Made by a program: the position numbers and the translations under genes
Source: UMGS172 sp045651745
GTDB taxonomy: Bacteria > Bacillota > Clostridia > Oscillospirales > Acutalibacteraceae
Reading direction: 5' to 3'
Assembly: GCA_045651745.1 (NCBI GenBank)
Contig: JAZRSW010000029.1
Location: forward strand, 1-64,000
Length of the DNA stretch: 64,000 nt
The notes under the pieces: generated by a model
Databases searched by the model: none
The model's input: only the letters and a program-made list of their open reading frames with translations
Told to the model about the DNA's origin: nothing
Shown: positions 32,443-41,935 of the stretch, in pieces
How positions within the stretch are numbered: position 1 is the first letter of the stretch
Layout of the letters: each line of letters starts with the position of its first letter

Positions 32443-33615
32443 AACTTTCAAATATTTATTGTAGCAACTGTTTTTATCGAATTTTTTGTGCGCTGATGAA
32501 ATATCAATCATTAACGGTTGCTCTTTTAGTTTATTGAGTTTGGCCAATAAATCATCAACGTCGTTTTCCTTAACAACAAATCCGCTTCCCTCATCGACAA
32601 GTTCGGGCGAACCGCAACAGTTATAGGTTATAACCGGCGTTCCCGATGCAATACTTTCCATATTTACCGTCGGCAAAGTGTCTGCGTGAGTCAAATTAAC
32701 AAAAACATCACTGCTTGCGTAAATGTCGGCGAGTTCGTTTCTATCCTTAATGTATCCAAGAGTTAAAACGTTGTCATAACCATCAAACATTTGCTTATGA
32801 AACTCTTTACAACCAACAATAACGATTTTGCTGTCCTTGTTATTTCCAATTATTCTTTGTACGGCGGTTCGGTTTGCTTCCGAACACCACTTGTCCGCCA
32901 TGCCCATTATCACAAATTTATCATCCAAGCCATTTTGTCCCCTAAAAGAACTTTCATGGGGTTTGAAAATTTCGGTATCCACACCATTATAAATTACTGT
33001 GATATTTTTAGGCTTAAGCAAAGAATTTTCAACCTCGCCTTTTATCCACTCACTGCAAGCGACCAACGTTAAATCTTTAATTTTGTTTAAATGCTCTATT
33101 TTGTCTTTAAGCACTTTGGATGTTACATCAAAAAACAAACTCGGTTGTTCACATTTGTTTTGCGGACAGCTTCCGCAGGACGACCGCCACTTGTCACACC
33201 CAACCGCCACGTAATGCGAACACTTTCCGGTAAAACACCAGCAATCGTGCAAAGTGTAAACCGTTTTAATGTTTTTTTCTGCCAAATAATCACACAACAT
33301 ATTAAGATTTATGTAATTACTGTGAAGGTTATGTAAATGCACCGCGTCAGGTCGAATTTTATCGATATATTTCAATAATCTTTTAGTAGCAATTTTACTG
33401 AAATATGCCTGCTTTCCAAAAACGCGGGCCAATACCGCATGAAATTTCCAATCTAATTTATTGCCGATTTTATATGAATTTTCAGGAGGGTCTAAGGCAG
33501 TCTGATAAGCCACAAAAGCAGTATGGCCATTGTCATTTAAAAGATTTTCTATGTCTTTTACAATAACGCCGGTACTTTTGAAACCATATACTGCATTGAT
33601 TTGTAAAACTTTCAT
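32413..33615 (-). CDS. Glycosyltransferase family 4, C-terminus provided by a repeat element
   Basis: A 400-aa GT-B enzyme of the WcaC/capsular type. The N-terminal domain has QINAVYGFKSTGVIVKDIE, VHLHNLHSNYINL and TLHDCWCFTGKCSHY with a Cys-rich CDKWRSSCGSCPQNKC insert. The donor domain has VIMGMADKWCSEANRTAVQ, TLGYIKDRNELADIYAS and NMESIASGTPVITYNCCGS. The Cys-rich loop is typical of this subfamily. The final ten codons (VYNDCKRGKC) and the stop come from the inverted end of element C, so the natural C-terminus was probably altered by that insertion. Confidence 0.9.
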   Translation of the reverse strand: MKVLQINAVYGFKSTGVIVKDIENLLNDNGHTAFVAYQTALDPPENSYKIGNKLDWKFHAVLARVFGKQAYFSKIATKRLLKYIDKIRPDAVHLHNLHSNYINLNMLCDYLAEKNIKTVYTLHDCWCFTGKCSHYVAVGCDKWRSSCGSCPQNKCEQPSLFFDVTSKVLKDKIEHLNKIKDLTLVACSEWIKGEVENSLLKPKNITVIYNGVDTEIFKPHESSFRGQNGLDDKFVIMGMADKWCSEANRTAVQRIIGNNKDSKIVIVGCKEFHKQMFDGYDNVLTLGYIKDRNELADIYASSDVFVNLTHADTLPTVNMESIASGTPVITYNCCGSPELVDEGSGFVVKENDVDDLLAKLNKLKEQPLMIDISSAHKKFDKNSCYNKYLKVYNDCKRGKC

Positions 33616-33632
33616 CCTACGCGCCCTCCTTT

Positions 33633-34922
33633 CTAATATTTTAATAAATTGTTTAAGTCTTGCTTCACCATATTTTGCATAATGGGTTTATGATGATGTT
33701 TTTTGCCACTTTCCCAACCTTTTTCAGCATAACTTTTAAGCAACTCCCGATTATTATAAAGTTTCAGAAGTTCTGTTTCTATCTCTTCTTTTTTAGTGGC
33801 AACTGCACCACATTTGTTCTCTATGAAATACTGAATTGAAGCGCAGTAATCATCACCAATTGCAAGAATACAACGGTTTATTTCAAGATAATCAACAATC
33901 TTTGTGGAAAAAGACTGATGAACTGCTAATTTTTCTTTTAAACTAAAGCCCTCACAATGAAGAAGAATATCCGAATTCTTTTGAATTTCACGAATTTTTG
34001 TATAACTTACCGGCGGATAAAGATGAACCGACTCGGTTAACAAAACTCTTTTTTGTTTTTTTGTCAGCGGCGTCATCGTATATATGCTCAATTCAAACTT
34101 CTTACTGTCACTATTTATTTTCTCAATAGCCTTTGCAAGTTCAGAAAGAATTTCGTATCGCCCGCTGCTTATATTCCCTGCATAAACAATTTTAAGGACT
34201 TCCTTTGGCTCCTTAAAATCCGGTTTTCTTTCATCAGAAAAATCCGCACATTTAGTCAATACCTTGCAAGGCGGGGTGAAAATTTTTTCATATTCCCGTT
34301 TCTGAACATTGGAAATTACATACAAAACCTCGCACTGCTCAATGGTTCGCTTTACCTTTCTTCTTGTGTAAAGTCTACTAATCCAATATAACAGAGAAAA
34401 AGAAAACTGTTTTAAGGTATAACAATCGTCGGAAATATATCCTATCATAGGAACATTTGTGTGTTTTTTTATGAATTTGACAATATCGTTAAGATATGTT
34501 GAAAAATATATCGGCTGAAAAATCAAATCAGGCTTAAAATCATCAATAAAATTGATAAGTTCTCGCGATTTCCAACGACCCATCGCCCAAAGAAGATTCT
34601 GCATCCAGAATAAAATTCTCCAACGTCTCTTTGCGCCAAAAGTTCTTGCCTTTATATTTTCAGAAAAAGTTTTATCGATTTTTTCAGTTACATTAAGATT
34701 AATTTCTATACCCGTAGGAACAGATTTATTAAATAAATTTTTAATCAATGCCTTTTCAGTAATCTGAAAATAACGTTTTACCACATAACTTGTTGGCACA
34801 CCCGGTCTACATGCAATATTGGCAACCTCTATATCATCTATTCCCTCAAATATATTGGAAAATGTATTGCCAAAACTATTGTCATTTGACCAAGGTGTTG
34901 AAGATAAAACTAAAATCCTCAT
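33633..34922 (-). CDS. Glycosyltransferase, GT4-like
   Basis: A 429-aa protein with a GT-B layout. N-terminal LVLSSTPWSNDNSFGNTFSN and a long basic central region are followed by the donor domain LKIVYAGNISSGRYEILSEL, LTESVHLYPPVSYTKIREI and HQSFSTKIVDYLEINRCILAI, which carries the STKIVDY motif seen in capsule glycosyltransferases. It is more divergent than the other family-4 members, so donor and linkage are open. Two bases separate it from the next upstream GT2 gene. Confidence 0.82.
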   Translation of the reverse strand: MRILVLSSTPWSNDNSFGNTFSNIFEGIDDIEVANIACRPGVPTSYVVKRYFQITEKALIKNLFNKSVPTGIEINLNVTEKIDKTFSENIKARTFGAKRRWRILFWMQNLLWAMGRWKSRELINFIDDFKPDLIFQPIYFSTYLNDIVKFIKKHTNVPMIGYISDDCYTLKQFSFSLLYWISRLYTRRKVKRTIEQCEVLYVISNVQKREYEKIFTPPCKVLTKCADFSDERKPDFKEPKEVLKIVYAGNISSGRYEILSELAKAIEKINSDSKKFELSIYTMTPLTKKQKRVLLTESVHLYPPVSYTKIREIQKNSDILLHCEGFSLKEKLAVHQSFSTKIVDYLEINRCILAIGDDYCASIQYFIENKCGAVATKKEEIETELLKLYNNRELLKSYAEKGWESGKKHHHKPIMQNMVKQDLNNLLKY

Positions 34923-34924
34923 AT

Positions 34925-35914
34925 TTAACGACCTCTGTTATTTAAATAAAATCCTAAAACTTTTGCCATTAAGGTGTATCCACCTATACAATAAATGTAG
35001 GATGCCAGTTTCACCTTTTTATTTAAAGTATATTTCGTAATGTTCCCCTTGCAAAGCGCCTTGACTCTTGAAAGAATTTGTTTTCTCTGGATTTTTGACA
35101 ACTTCACCTTAAAAGCAAGAGCAGAAGCAATAAGACATTGATATATAAGATAGCTCATCAGGGGACTTTTTACTTCTTCATCGCAATTTTTTAAATGTTC
35201 ATAGCTTTTTTCAAGCATCCAACAATAATCGCAAAGATGTTTATAATCGATTGTAGCAGTAACAGACCCTTCTCGTTGAGCTCTATAAACATATAAATAT
35301 TCATCAATAAATGACCATTTTGGTTCGTGAATATAAAGATGCATTGCCCATTCTAAATCTTCTGTCCTTTTACCCACAACAAAATAAACATCATTATTAA
35401 CGACAAAATCTCTTGAAATTGCCATTGAGGAGGCGGAGATTTTTAAATTTCCATTTAAAACAAGTTTCTTAAGTATATCTCTTGTTTCATATCCGTTATA
35501 TTGGGAATAATGTCTCTCTGTTCCAAGCACAATTCCCTGTTCGCTGTTGTATATATCAGCCTGTCCAAATTGAACTATATGAGCACTATATGCTTCAATT
35601 GTGTCATTAATCTTTGTTAAGACTTTATTTGTGGTCCAAAAATCATCACTGTCAACAAATACAAGGTAATCTCCACCCGCTTCTTTTATTCCCACATTTC
35701 TTGCATCTGACGCACCGCCATTTGGCTTATGTATAACTCTTACTCGACTGTCTTTTTCTGCATATTCGTCACAAATTGCAGGGCTGTTATCCAATGAACC
35801 ATCATCAACAAGAATTATTTCAAAATCATCATAATCTTGCCCTAAAATACTATCAACGCATTCGTTAAGATAACTTTCAACATTATAAACAGGAACAATT
35901 ACACTGAATCTCAC
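34925..35914 (-). CDS. Glycosyltransferase family 2
   Basis: A 329-aa inverting GT-A enzyme: FSVIVPVYNVESYLNECVD, IILVDDGSLDNSPAICDEYA, HKPNGGASDARNVGI and the DxD-type VFVDSDDFW. The frame is open to ATG 35956, but that start lacks a ribosome site and overlaps the upstream gene. GTG 35914 has ATAGGAG 8 bases upstream and starts the protein at the first beta strand, as in other GT2 enzymes. It is similar in layout to the GT2 at 29077 but not a close duplicate. Confidence 0.9.
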   Translation of the reverse strand: MRFSVIVPVYNVESYLNECVDSILGQDYDDFEIILVDDGSLDNSPAICDEYAEKDSRVRVIHKPNGGASDARNVGIKEAGGDYLVFVDSDDFWTTNKVLTKINDTIEAYSAHIVQFGQADIYNSEQGIVLGTERHYSQYNGYETRDILKKLVLNGNLKISASSMAISRDFVVNNDVYFVVGKRTEDLEWAMHLYIHEPKWSFIDEYLYVYRAQREGSVTATIDYKHLCDYCWMLEKSYEHLKNCDEEVKSPLMSYLIYQCLIASALAFKVKLSKIQRKQILSRVKALCKGNITKYTLNKKVKLASYIYCIGGYTLMAKVLGFYLNNRGR

Positions 35915-35942
35915 TGATTTCTCTCCTATGACAACTCTGCTT

Positions 35943-37298
35943 TTATTTAAAAGCATTGTTTATAATAAATCTAAATTTCCCGCTTTTGTCTTTTGCTATT
36001 TCATCAACAACGTGAACGCGGACATCCATTTTGCTACCTAATGTATAATGTAGCTTGTCAATGATAATCTGATTCATATCCTCGGTATATGAAGAATCTG
36101 CCTCAACATAGACATCAATTGAGGTGAAATCATTCTGAACAAATTGCATCGCTTTAACGCTATTGAGAAAATCACCGCTGACTAACGAGAGATATACTGC
36201 TGTTACCTTTTCTTTATTCTGCGTATACACAAAATCAAGTGTTCGCCCTTCAATACGCTCAACAATCGGCATTGCACACCCACAATCACATTCGGTTGCA
36301 ATTGATAAAAATGCTTTATCCCCTATTCTGTAACGGATTAAAGGTGTTCCATGTGTTTCAAAGCAAGTAACAAGCATTTCATTATTTTCATCGAACTCAA
36401 TTACACCAGTATTCATGCAATAATGTAATTTTCCGCACTTACATTCCGTGATAAACGGAGCGCCTTCACTTGAGGCATATTGGTCACGCACAGGACATTT
36501 GAATGCTTTTTCAATCAATGCCTTATAATGTGGATATAATGGCTCAGCTGTAGGGAAAATAGCAATCGGAGTAAATTTCAGCTGAATATTATTATCCAAA
36601 ATATACTTTGCTACAGCATATATTGCTGATGGATATCCATCTAATGAATGTGGCTTATATTTATTGAGATTTTCTACAAAATATTTTACATTTTCACCTT
36701 TACAATGGAACCCGGAATAAATACGCTGACGCACAGAGATATTATCACGCCAGAAAACCTTAGATTTCTGATTTGGTGGAATAACCTTTGCCGATGTGAA
36801 GGATGCTTTTTTCATTTTTCTATGTTCAAAGCCGTGTTGTAATTTGAAATGGTCAAGATATGCCATTCTTCTTTGCATATCTGATTTTTTATAATAGAAC
36901 TTAATGGATTTTCCTGTTGTTCCGCTTGTGTTTGAAACTAAAGCCTCGTTTTCAGAAATTGTATACATTTTATCTATGTTTTCTCGCACGATTTCTTTTG
37001 GGAGAACAGGGAGTTTTTTTAAATCTTCCACTGTATTGATGGATGCAATGTCAATTCCTTTGTAAAATTGCTTATAAAATTCACTGTTTTCACAGGCATA
37101 ATTTACAAGCTCTTTTACTCTGTTATTCTGATATTCTTTTATAAGCTCACTGTTTGCATAATCAAAGCTGTTATATTCCTGCAAAGCGTCATTATATTCA
37201 CCTGAATATCTTGAAATAGTATTTAAGATACCTTGAAGTGATGTGAATATATTTTGTAAGAATATCGGTGATTTACAATAAATATCCATTAAATTCAT
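35943..37298 (-). CDS. CapK/PaaK-like adenylate-forming ligase
   Basis: A 451-aa member of the phenylacetate-CoA ligase-like AMP-forming family found in capsule loci (CapK). The phosphate-binding loop VSNTSGTTGKSIKFYYKKS is near residues 120-138. The adenine-site QYASSEGAPF is near 265, and RYRIGDK and ERIEGR are further on. Two Cys clusters (CKCGKLHYC and CDCGC) look like a zinc site, as in PaaK relatives. These enzymes activate a carboxylate with ATP as an acyl-adenylate for transfer. Next to a PP-loop protein and an opine-dehydrogenase-like protein, it may activate an amino-acid-like acid for linkage to a sugar (inference). Gap of 19 bp to the upstream gene. Confidence 0.88.
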   Translation of the reverse strand: MNLMDIYCKSPIFLQNIFTSLQGILNTISRYSGEYNDALQEYNSFDYANSELIKEYQNNRVKELVNYACENSEFYKQFYKGIDIASINTVEDLKKLPVLPKEIVRENIDKMYTISENEALVSNTSGTTGKSIKFYYKKSDMQRRMAYLDHFKLQHGFEHRKMKKASFTSAKVIPPNQKSKVFWRDNISVRQRIYSGFHCKGENVKYFVENLNKYKPHSLDGYPSAIYAVAKYILDNNIQLKFTPIAIFPTAEPLYPHYKALIEKAFKCPVRDQYASSEGAPFITECKCGKLHYCMNTGVIEFDENNEMLVTCFETHGTPLIRYRIGDKAFLSIATECDCGCAMPIVERIEGRTLDFVYTQNKEKVTAVYLSLVSGDFLNSVKAMQFVQNDFTSIDVYVEADSSYTEDMNQIIIDKLHYTLGSKMDVRVHVVDEIAKDKSGKFRFIINNAFK

Positions 37299-37317
37299 AA
37301 AGAATTCCTCTTTGAGT

Positions 37318-38544
37318 TTATATATCGTTATACTTTATTCCTGACTTTTTATTCATACGTTTATGATGTAATTTCTTTAAAAACTTGCTTTTTCTTGCAG
37401 TGTTAATTGCAACAAATTTAATAGTAAGCGGAATAGCAACAAAATAAGATGCCAATGGTATTTTTATTTTGTTTTCCTTCATCTTCTTGACGATTTCCTC
37501 AAAATACAAAGCTTCAACTGTGCCATCTTTGGATTTTGAAAGAACAAAAGCCATATTATATACTAAATTTTTTTTGAAATATTCCACATCAAATACAGCA
37601 GAATATTTTTCCAAGGCGTTTATAGAATATAAATCAGCCATTGTTCGAATACATTTTTCACAGGTTCTACAGTTTTCATCATTTGTGTTACACACATTTA
37701 AGACATTATAAGTTTCAGGATGCTGTGAAATATATTCGACTTTTTCAAGCCGAGTTTCGACTGCACCTGTAGTATAGAAAGTTGTGTTTTCAGTAGAAAA
37801 ACATTGTGCGTTTAATACATCATAAAACGAACTATCATACGGATTAAAACTGAATTCTTTTAGAGTGTAACCAGCAGAATAGTAATATGTTTTAAACAGT
37901 TTTTGTAAAGCTAAAACAGCTGATAAAGAGCGGAATGAATGAGTAAAATTATAACTCATCATAATATTTTCACTGATGTTTGAATTAATCTTGATGAAAT
38001 CAAGATTCTGTGATTCAACAAACCCTTCAAAAACCTTTATACGCTTATAAAATCGTTTTTCTGCTTCTTTACCACCATAGCTTCCGCAAGCACCAACATT
38101 AAAGAAAGTTAAATGTGTTATGTTAAAATCAGTAGGTTTCTTTTCCTTGTTTTTGAGATATGTATAAAATGAATCCACACCCGCTGAAAATCCTGTAGCA
38201 ACTGCAAAAGAATCAAATATCTGGTTGCTTAATTCTGCATTTATGTCAATTGATTTATAATAATCAGAATACTTTGATAATGCAGGAATGAATGTATTTG
38301 TTAGATTCCAATATATTTTTTGTGAAATAGGGCAATCAATAATCTGAATATTATGACCAAAAGCCATAGCAAACGGTAATATACCTATTAAAAAGGCGTC
38401 TGCTTTTTCATAACACAAGTATTCCTTATTGCAAGATTCAACCTCGTACCAAATGTCCCAAACATTGTCATCCACTTCAATCTTACTACAAAGACGAGCA
38501 TACTCACCTTTTTCTTCAATATAAGGCTTATTAATTTTAATCAT
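37318..38544 (-). CDS. QueC-like PP-loop ATPase in polysaccharide locus
   Basis: A 408-aa protein of unknown specific function. The PP-loop SAGVDSFYTYL is at residues 120-130 (SGGxDS consensus with Gly to Ala at position 2). A zinc-type C-x6-C-x2-C-x2-C cluster (C285, C292, C295, C298) matches the arrangement in QueC, which makes an amide and then a nitrile from a carboxylate using ATP and ammonia. The N-terminal 110 residues are an extra domain. No queD, queE or queF is near, so queuosine synthesis is unlikely. The location between CapK-like and opine-dehydrogenase-like genes suggests adenylation of a carboxylate and amide formation during polysaccharide decoration. Confidence 0.8.
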   Translation of the reverse strand: MIKINKPYIEEKGEYARLCSKIEVDDNVWDIWYEVESCNKEYLCYEKADAFLIGILPFAMAFGHNIQIIDCPISQKIYWNLTNTFIPALSKYSDYYKSIDINAELSNQIFDSFAVATGFSAGVDSFYTYLKNKEKKPTDFNITHLTFFNVGACGSYGGKEAEKRFYKRIKVFEGFVESQNLDFIKINSNISENIMMSYNFTHSFRSLSAVLALQKLFKTYYYSAGYTLKEFSFNPYDSSFYDVLNAQCFSTENTTFYTTGAVETRLEKVEYISQHPETYNVLNVCNTNDENCRTCEKCIRTMADLYSINALEKYSAVFDVEYFKKNLVYNMAFVLSKSKDGTVEALYFEEIVKKMKENKIKIPLASYFVAIPLTIKFVAINTARKSKFLKKLHHKRMNKKSGIKYNDI

Positions 38545-38557
38545 AGTTTCTGCTCCT

Positions 38558-39631
38558 TTAACTTAAGATACGTTTTATAATATCGTATCCTAATTTTTCG
38601 ACTGTTCGACCTTCTTGTCTGAAATCTCTTTTCAATAAAGCTGATGCACAATTTATAAGTCCGCTTGTAACAGGTGTCGGAATGCTGAGCACTTGCCCTA
38701 ATGATTCTAAAAGCACAAGGCCCTGAGGCACATCTTCTGTTATATAACGCGAATTAGGAATGTCGGGACCAGTTGGAGAAGAGTTATTAGCATAATCAAA
38801 GAAAACTTCAGTTGCATCACGGTCATCGTCATCGGAATTTCTCTGTTTACATGCCTCAACATAAGACAATCGCGGACAACCAAGTTTTTCAAGCACATTC
38901 ATTTTTTCCTCATCAAGAGCCAAAACAAGATTCCATACATGTGGTGTAAACACTTCGCGATACATTGAATACATTCCGCCATTAATACTTGTGTATTCAA
39001 TTCTTGGTACACTTAAAATTGCACCAACGGTATGCACAATAAGATTAGGATTGTGTAGGGCGGCTTCAACCACCGAAGATACATACGTAAAATTAAAATC
39101 GAGTTTTGACAAAATATCCTTTGCCTTATCAATATTTTCAGCAGGATATACCCCTACTGGATTAATAACATTTTTAAATAACACCTGTACATTACCCGGT
39201 GATGTGATTCTACAATCTATCGGTGAGCTTTCTGCTTCAATTATCGTTATGTCTTTATTGGTATATTTAAGAAAAAAACATGTAGATAAATATCCGGGTT
39301 CTATAAGTACAGTTTGTCCGTCCTCAATATATCCACAAAGACTTTTAATCAGATTTTCGTGGTAATTGGTCTGAATATATATAATAAGCAAATCTTTGCC
39401 TACAACAGCATCTTTCAGTTTTGTTGTAACATTGACTTTTGCATTCTTTGAGATGCCATTTTCGGTAATTGTTATGGATTGTTCGTCATAAATCTTTTCA
39501 AAATGCTCATTATGTAATTTATTGGATGTTTTTAACAATGTCACATTATGACCTTTTATTGAAAGGTCAGCCGCAACTGTTGAACCTGCATGTCCGCATC
39601 CAATTACAGCAATGTTCATAGGTTTTTTCAT
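38558..39631 (-). CDS. NAD(P)-dependent opine/octopine dehydrogenase-like protein
   Basis: A 357-aa two-domain dehydrogenase. The N-terminal Rossmann fold has IAVIGCGHAGSTVAADLS (GxGxxG at residues 11-16). The C-terminal helical opine-dehydrogenase domain has EAALHNPNLIVHTVGAILS with the conserved His region. Family members reductively condense an amino acid with a 2-keto acid such as pyruvate to give N-(1-carboxyalkyl) amino acids. Some bacterial O-antigens contain N-(1-carboxyethyl)-lysine or -alanine amide-linked to sugar acids, which gives a natural role for this enzyme here (inference). 13 bp separate it from the PP-loop gene. Confidence 0.85.
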   Translation of the reverse strand: MKKPMNIAVIGCGHAGSTVAADLSIKGHNVTLLKTSNKLHNEHFEKIYDEQSITITENGISKNAKVNVTTKLKDAVVGKDLLIIYIQTNYHENLIKSLCGYIEDGQTVLIEPGYLSTCFFLKYTNKDITIIEAESSPIDCRITSPGNVQVLFKNVINPVGVYPAENIDKAKDILSKLDFNFTYVSSVVEAALHNPNLIVHTVGAILSVPRIEYTSINGGMYSMYREVFTPHVWNLVLALDEEKMNVLEKLGCPRLSYVEACKQRNSDDDDRDATEVFFDYANNSSPTGPDIPNSRYITEDVPQGLVLLESLGQVLSIPTPVTSGLINCASALLKRDFRQEGRTVEKLGYDIIKRILS

Positions 39632-39634
39632 TTA

Positions 39635-40609
39635 TTACAAATTCTCCTTATACCACTCGATAGCCTCGTTCAAGCCCCGCTTAAAGTCGTAGTCAGGGTC
39701 GTAGCCGAGCAGGTTTCTTGCCTTGGTAATGTCGGCGTTACTATGCTTAATATCGCCCTTACGGTCAGGACCGAAATTCGGCTTAATATTCTTATTCAAA
39801 GCGGTTGTCAAAGTGTTATAAATATCAATCAAATATTCTCTCCCGCCATATGCTACATTAAAGGCGTTGCCTGCCGCTTCGTGCGAGGCCAGACAAGCTT
39901 TGGAGTTTGCGTCAATAACATTTTCAATATAAGTGAAATCACGGCTTTGTTTGCCATCACCGTTAATGGTCGGCACTTCATTATTGAGTAACATTTTTAT
40001 AAATTTAGGAATGACCGCCGCATAAGCGCCGTCAGGATTTTGTCTGCGACCGAAAACATTGAAATAACGAAGGCCATACGTATCAAGTCCGTAATGCAGA
40101 GTATATTGCTTTGCCCATTCTTCGTCGCAACGCTTGGTTAAAGCATACGGGGAAAGCAAATTACCCTCTCTACCTTCAGTTTTGGGGAGATTAGGCTCAT
40201 CACCGTAAACCGAGGACGATGATGCATAAACAAACTTTTTGACGCCGTTTTGCCTTGCGGCTTCTAACATATTGAGTGTGCCTGTAATATTGTTTACATT
40301 ATAAAACAAAGGCATTTCAATACTTCTGGGAACTGAACCCCAAGCGGCTTGGTTAAGTACGTAATCTACGCCCTCACAAGCCTTTTTGCAGGTTTCAAAA
40401 TCCTTAATATCCCCTTTAACAAATTCATAATTAGGGTTATTGATAAACAAATCAACATTTTCCTGTTTGCCTGTTGAAAGGTCGTCCAAGCAACGCACCT
40501 TATACCCTAAATTAAGTATGGCTTCACAAAGGTTAGAGCCGATAAAGCCAGCTCCACCTGTAACTAAAAACAATGAATTTTCAGGGAATTTAAGATTTTT
40601 ATAACCCAT
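39635..40609 (-). CDS. NAD-dependent UDP-sugar 4-epimerase (extended SDR, WbpP/GalE type)
   Basis: A 324-aa extended short-chain dehydrogenase. Rossmann motif LVTGGAGFIGSNLCEA near the N-terminus, then DDLSTGKQENV, FVYASSSSVYGDEP and the catalytic YALTK (YxxxK). NVFGRRQNPDGAYAAVIPKF fits the WbpP/Gne group of UDP-GlcNAc(A) C4-epimerases. With the upstream dehydrogenase it probably supplies UDP-GalNAc or UDP-GalNAcA. The start is ATG 40609 with GGAGG 8 bases upstream; the longer frame to 40624 overlaps the previous gene and lacks a site. Confidence 0.92.
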   Translation of the reverse strand: MGYKNLKFPENSLFLVTGGAGFIGSNLCEAILNLGYKVRCLDDLSTGKQENVDLFINNPNYEFVKGDIKDFETCKKACEGVDYVLNQAAWGSVPRSIEMPLFYNVNNITGTLNMLEAARQNGVKKFVYASSSSVYGDEPNLPKTEGREGNLLSPYALTKRCDEEWAKQYTLHYGLDTYGLRYFNVFGRRQNPDGAYAAVIPKFIKMLLNNEVPTINGDGKQSRDFTYIENVIDANSKACLASHEAAGNAFNVAYGGREYLIDIYNTLTTALNKNIKPNFGPDRKGDIKHSNADITKARNLLGYDPDYDFKRGLNEAIEWYKENL

Positions 40610-40611
40610 TT

Positions 40612-41922
40612 TTACAGCCTCCAATAGCAGTAGCCGTTTTCTTCATACTCTTTTCTGTCTAATACGCCTTTGATGTCTAAAAGTACCTTTTTACCATCGC
40701 CAAAGAATTTGTCAACCTCAGGCAAAGTAAATTTAGAGAAACATTCGTGCGAAACCGCCATAATAACGGCATCCATATTTTTAATGGCATTTATATCAAC
40801 AAATTCAATGCCGTATAATGCCTTTGCCTCATTAGCGTCTGCTTCGGGGTCGGCAATTGTGGGCTCAATACCATATTCGCGAAGCTCTTTCACAATATCG
40901 TAAACCTTGCTGTTACGTGTGTCAGGGCAATTTTCTTTAAAGGTAAAACCTAAAATTGCAACCTTAGCATTTTTAACCGACTTTTCACATTTAATAAGGT
41001 TTTTAACGCAGTTTTCGGCAACATATTTACCCATATCATCGTTAATTCTTCTGCCTGCCAATATTACCTGACTGTGATAGCCTAACATTTCTGCTTTATA
41101 TGTCAAATAATATGGGTCAACGCCAATACAGTGTCCACCTACAAGACCGGGGAAAAATTTTAAGAAATTCCACTTGGTACCTGCAGCCTTCAAAACCGAT
41201 TTTGTATCAATACCGATTTTATTGAAAATAATCGAAAGTTCGTTCATAAAGGCAATGTTAATATCACGCTGACTGTTTTCAATAACCTTTGCAGCTTCGG
41301 CAACCTTAATGCTTTCTGCTCTGTGAACACCTGCTTCAACAACAAGTTCATAAACCTTTGCGATTTCTTCCAAAGATTCCTCATCCATACCCGAAACGAT
41401 TTTTACAATGGTTTCAAGTCTATGAACCTTGTCGCCGGGATTAATTCTTTCAGGGCTATAACCGACCTTGAAGTCAACTCCGCATTTAAGCCCCGATTCT
41501 TTTTCCAAAATTGGAGCACAAATGTCCTCTGTAACACCGGGGTAAACGGTAGATTCATATACTACAATTGAGCCTTTTGTAAGATTGCGACCAACGATTC
41601 GAGACGCACCCTCAACCGGTGTCAAATCAGGCGTATGGTCATCATTTACAGGTGTCGGTACTGCTACGATATGAAATTTTGCCTCACGAAGTTTAGTTTC
41701 ATCGGCGGTAAATTCAACCGTTGTGTTTTTAATGGCATCATTGCCGACTTCGTTTGTAGGGTCGATACCACTTTTATAAAGTTCTATCTTCTTTTTATTA
41801 AGGTCAAACCCAATAACATCAACCTTTTTTGCAAAAGCAACCGCGATAGGCATACCTACATAGCCAAGTCCCACAAGTGAAATTTTTTCTTTTCTGTTTA
41901 CGATTTTTTCATATAAAGACAT
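40612..41922 (-). CDS. UDP-sugar 6-dehydrogenase (WbpO/TviB type)
   Basis: A 436-aa nucleotide-sugar dehydrogenase that oxidises the C6 hydroxyl of UDP-HexNAc or UDP-Hex to a uronic acid. NAD site VGLGYVGMPIAVAFAKK, YESTVYPGVTE, SPERINPGD, the Lys/Asn helix VAEAAKVIENSQRDINIAFM and the catalytic Cys in VGGHCIGVDPYYLTYKAE. FTFKENCPDTRNSKV places it in the UDP-N-acetylhexosamine group. The ATG at 41922 is preceded by AGAGG with 8-base spacing; the frame start at 41928 is too close. A sugar carboxylate of this kind is the expected acceptor for amide-linked amino acids. Confidence 0.93.
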   Translation of the reverse strand: MSLYEKIVNRKEKISLVGLGYVGMPIAVAFAKKVDVIGFDLNKKKIELYKSGIDPTNEVGNDAIKNTTVEFTADETKLREAKFHIVAVPTPVNDDHTPDLTPVEGASRIVGRNLTKGSIVVYESTVYPGVTEDICAPILEKESGLKCGVDFKVGYSPERINPGDKVHRLETIVKIVSGMDEESLEEIAKVYELVVEAGVHRAESIKVAEAAKVIENSQRDINIAFMNELSIIFNKIGIDTKSVLKAAGTKWNFLKFFPGLVGGHCIGVDPYYLTYKAEMLGYHSQVILAGRRINDDMGKYVAENCVKNLIKCEKSVKNAKVAILGFTFKENCPDTRNSKVYDIVKELREYGIEPTIADPEADANEAKALYGIEFVDINAIKNMDAVIMAVSHECFSKFTLPEVDKFFGDGKKVLLDIKGVLDRKEYEENGYCYWRL

Positions 41923-41935
41923 CACCATTACCTCT

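Noticed and set aside
37318..38544. Queuosine biosynthesis gene queC
   Set aside because: PP-loop and cysteine cluster are similar, but the protein is much longer than QueC and sits in a polysaccharide operon with no queDEF genes.
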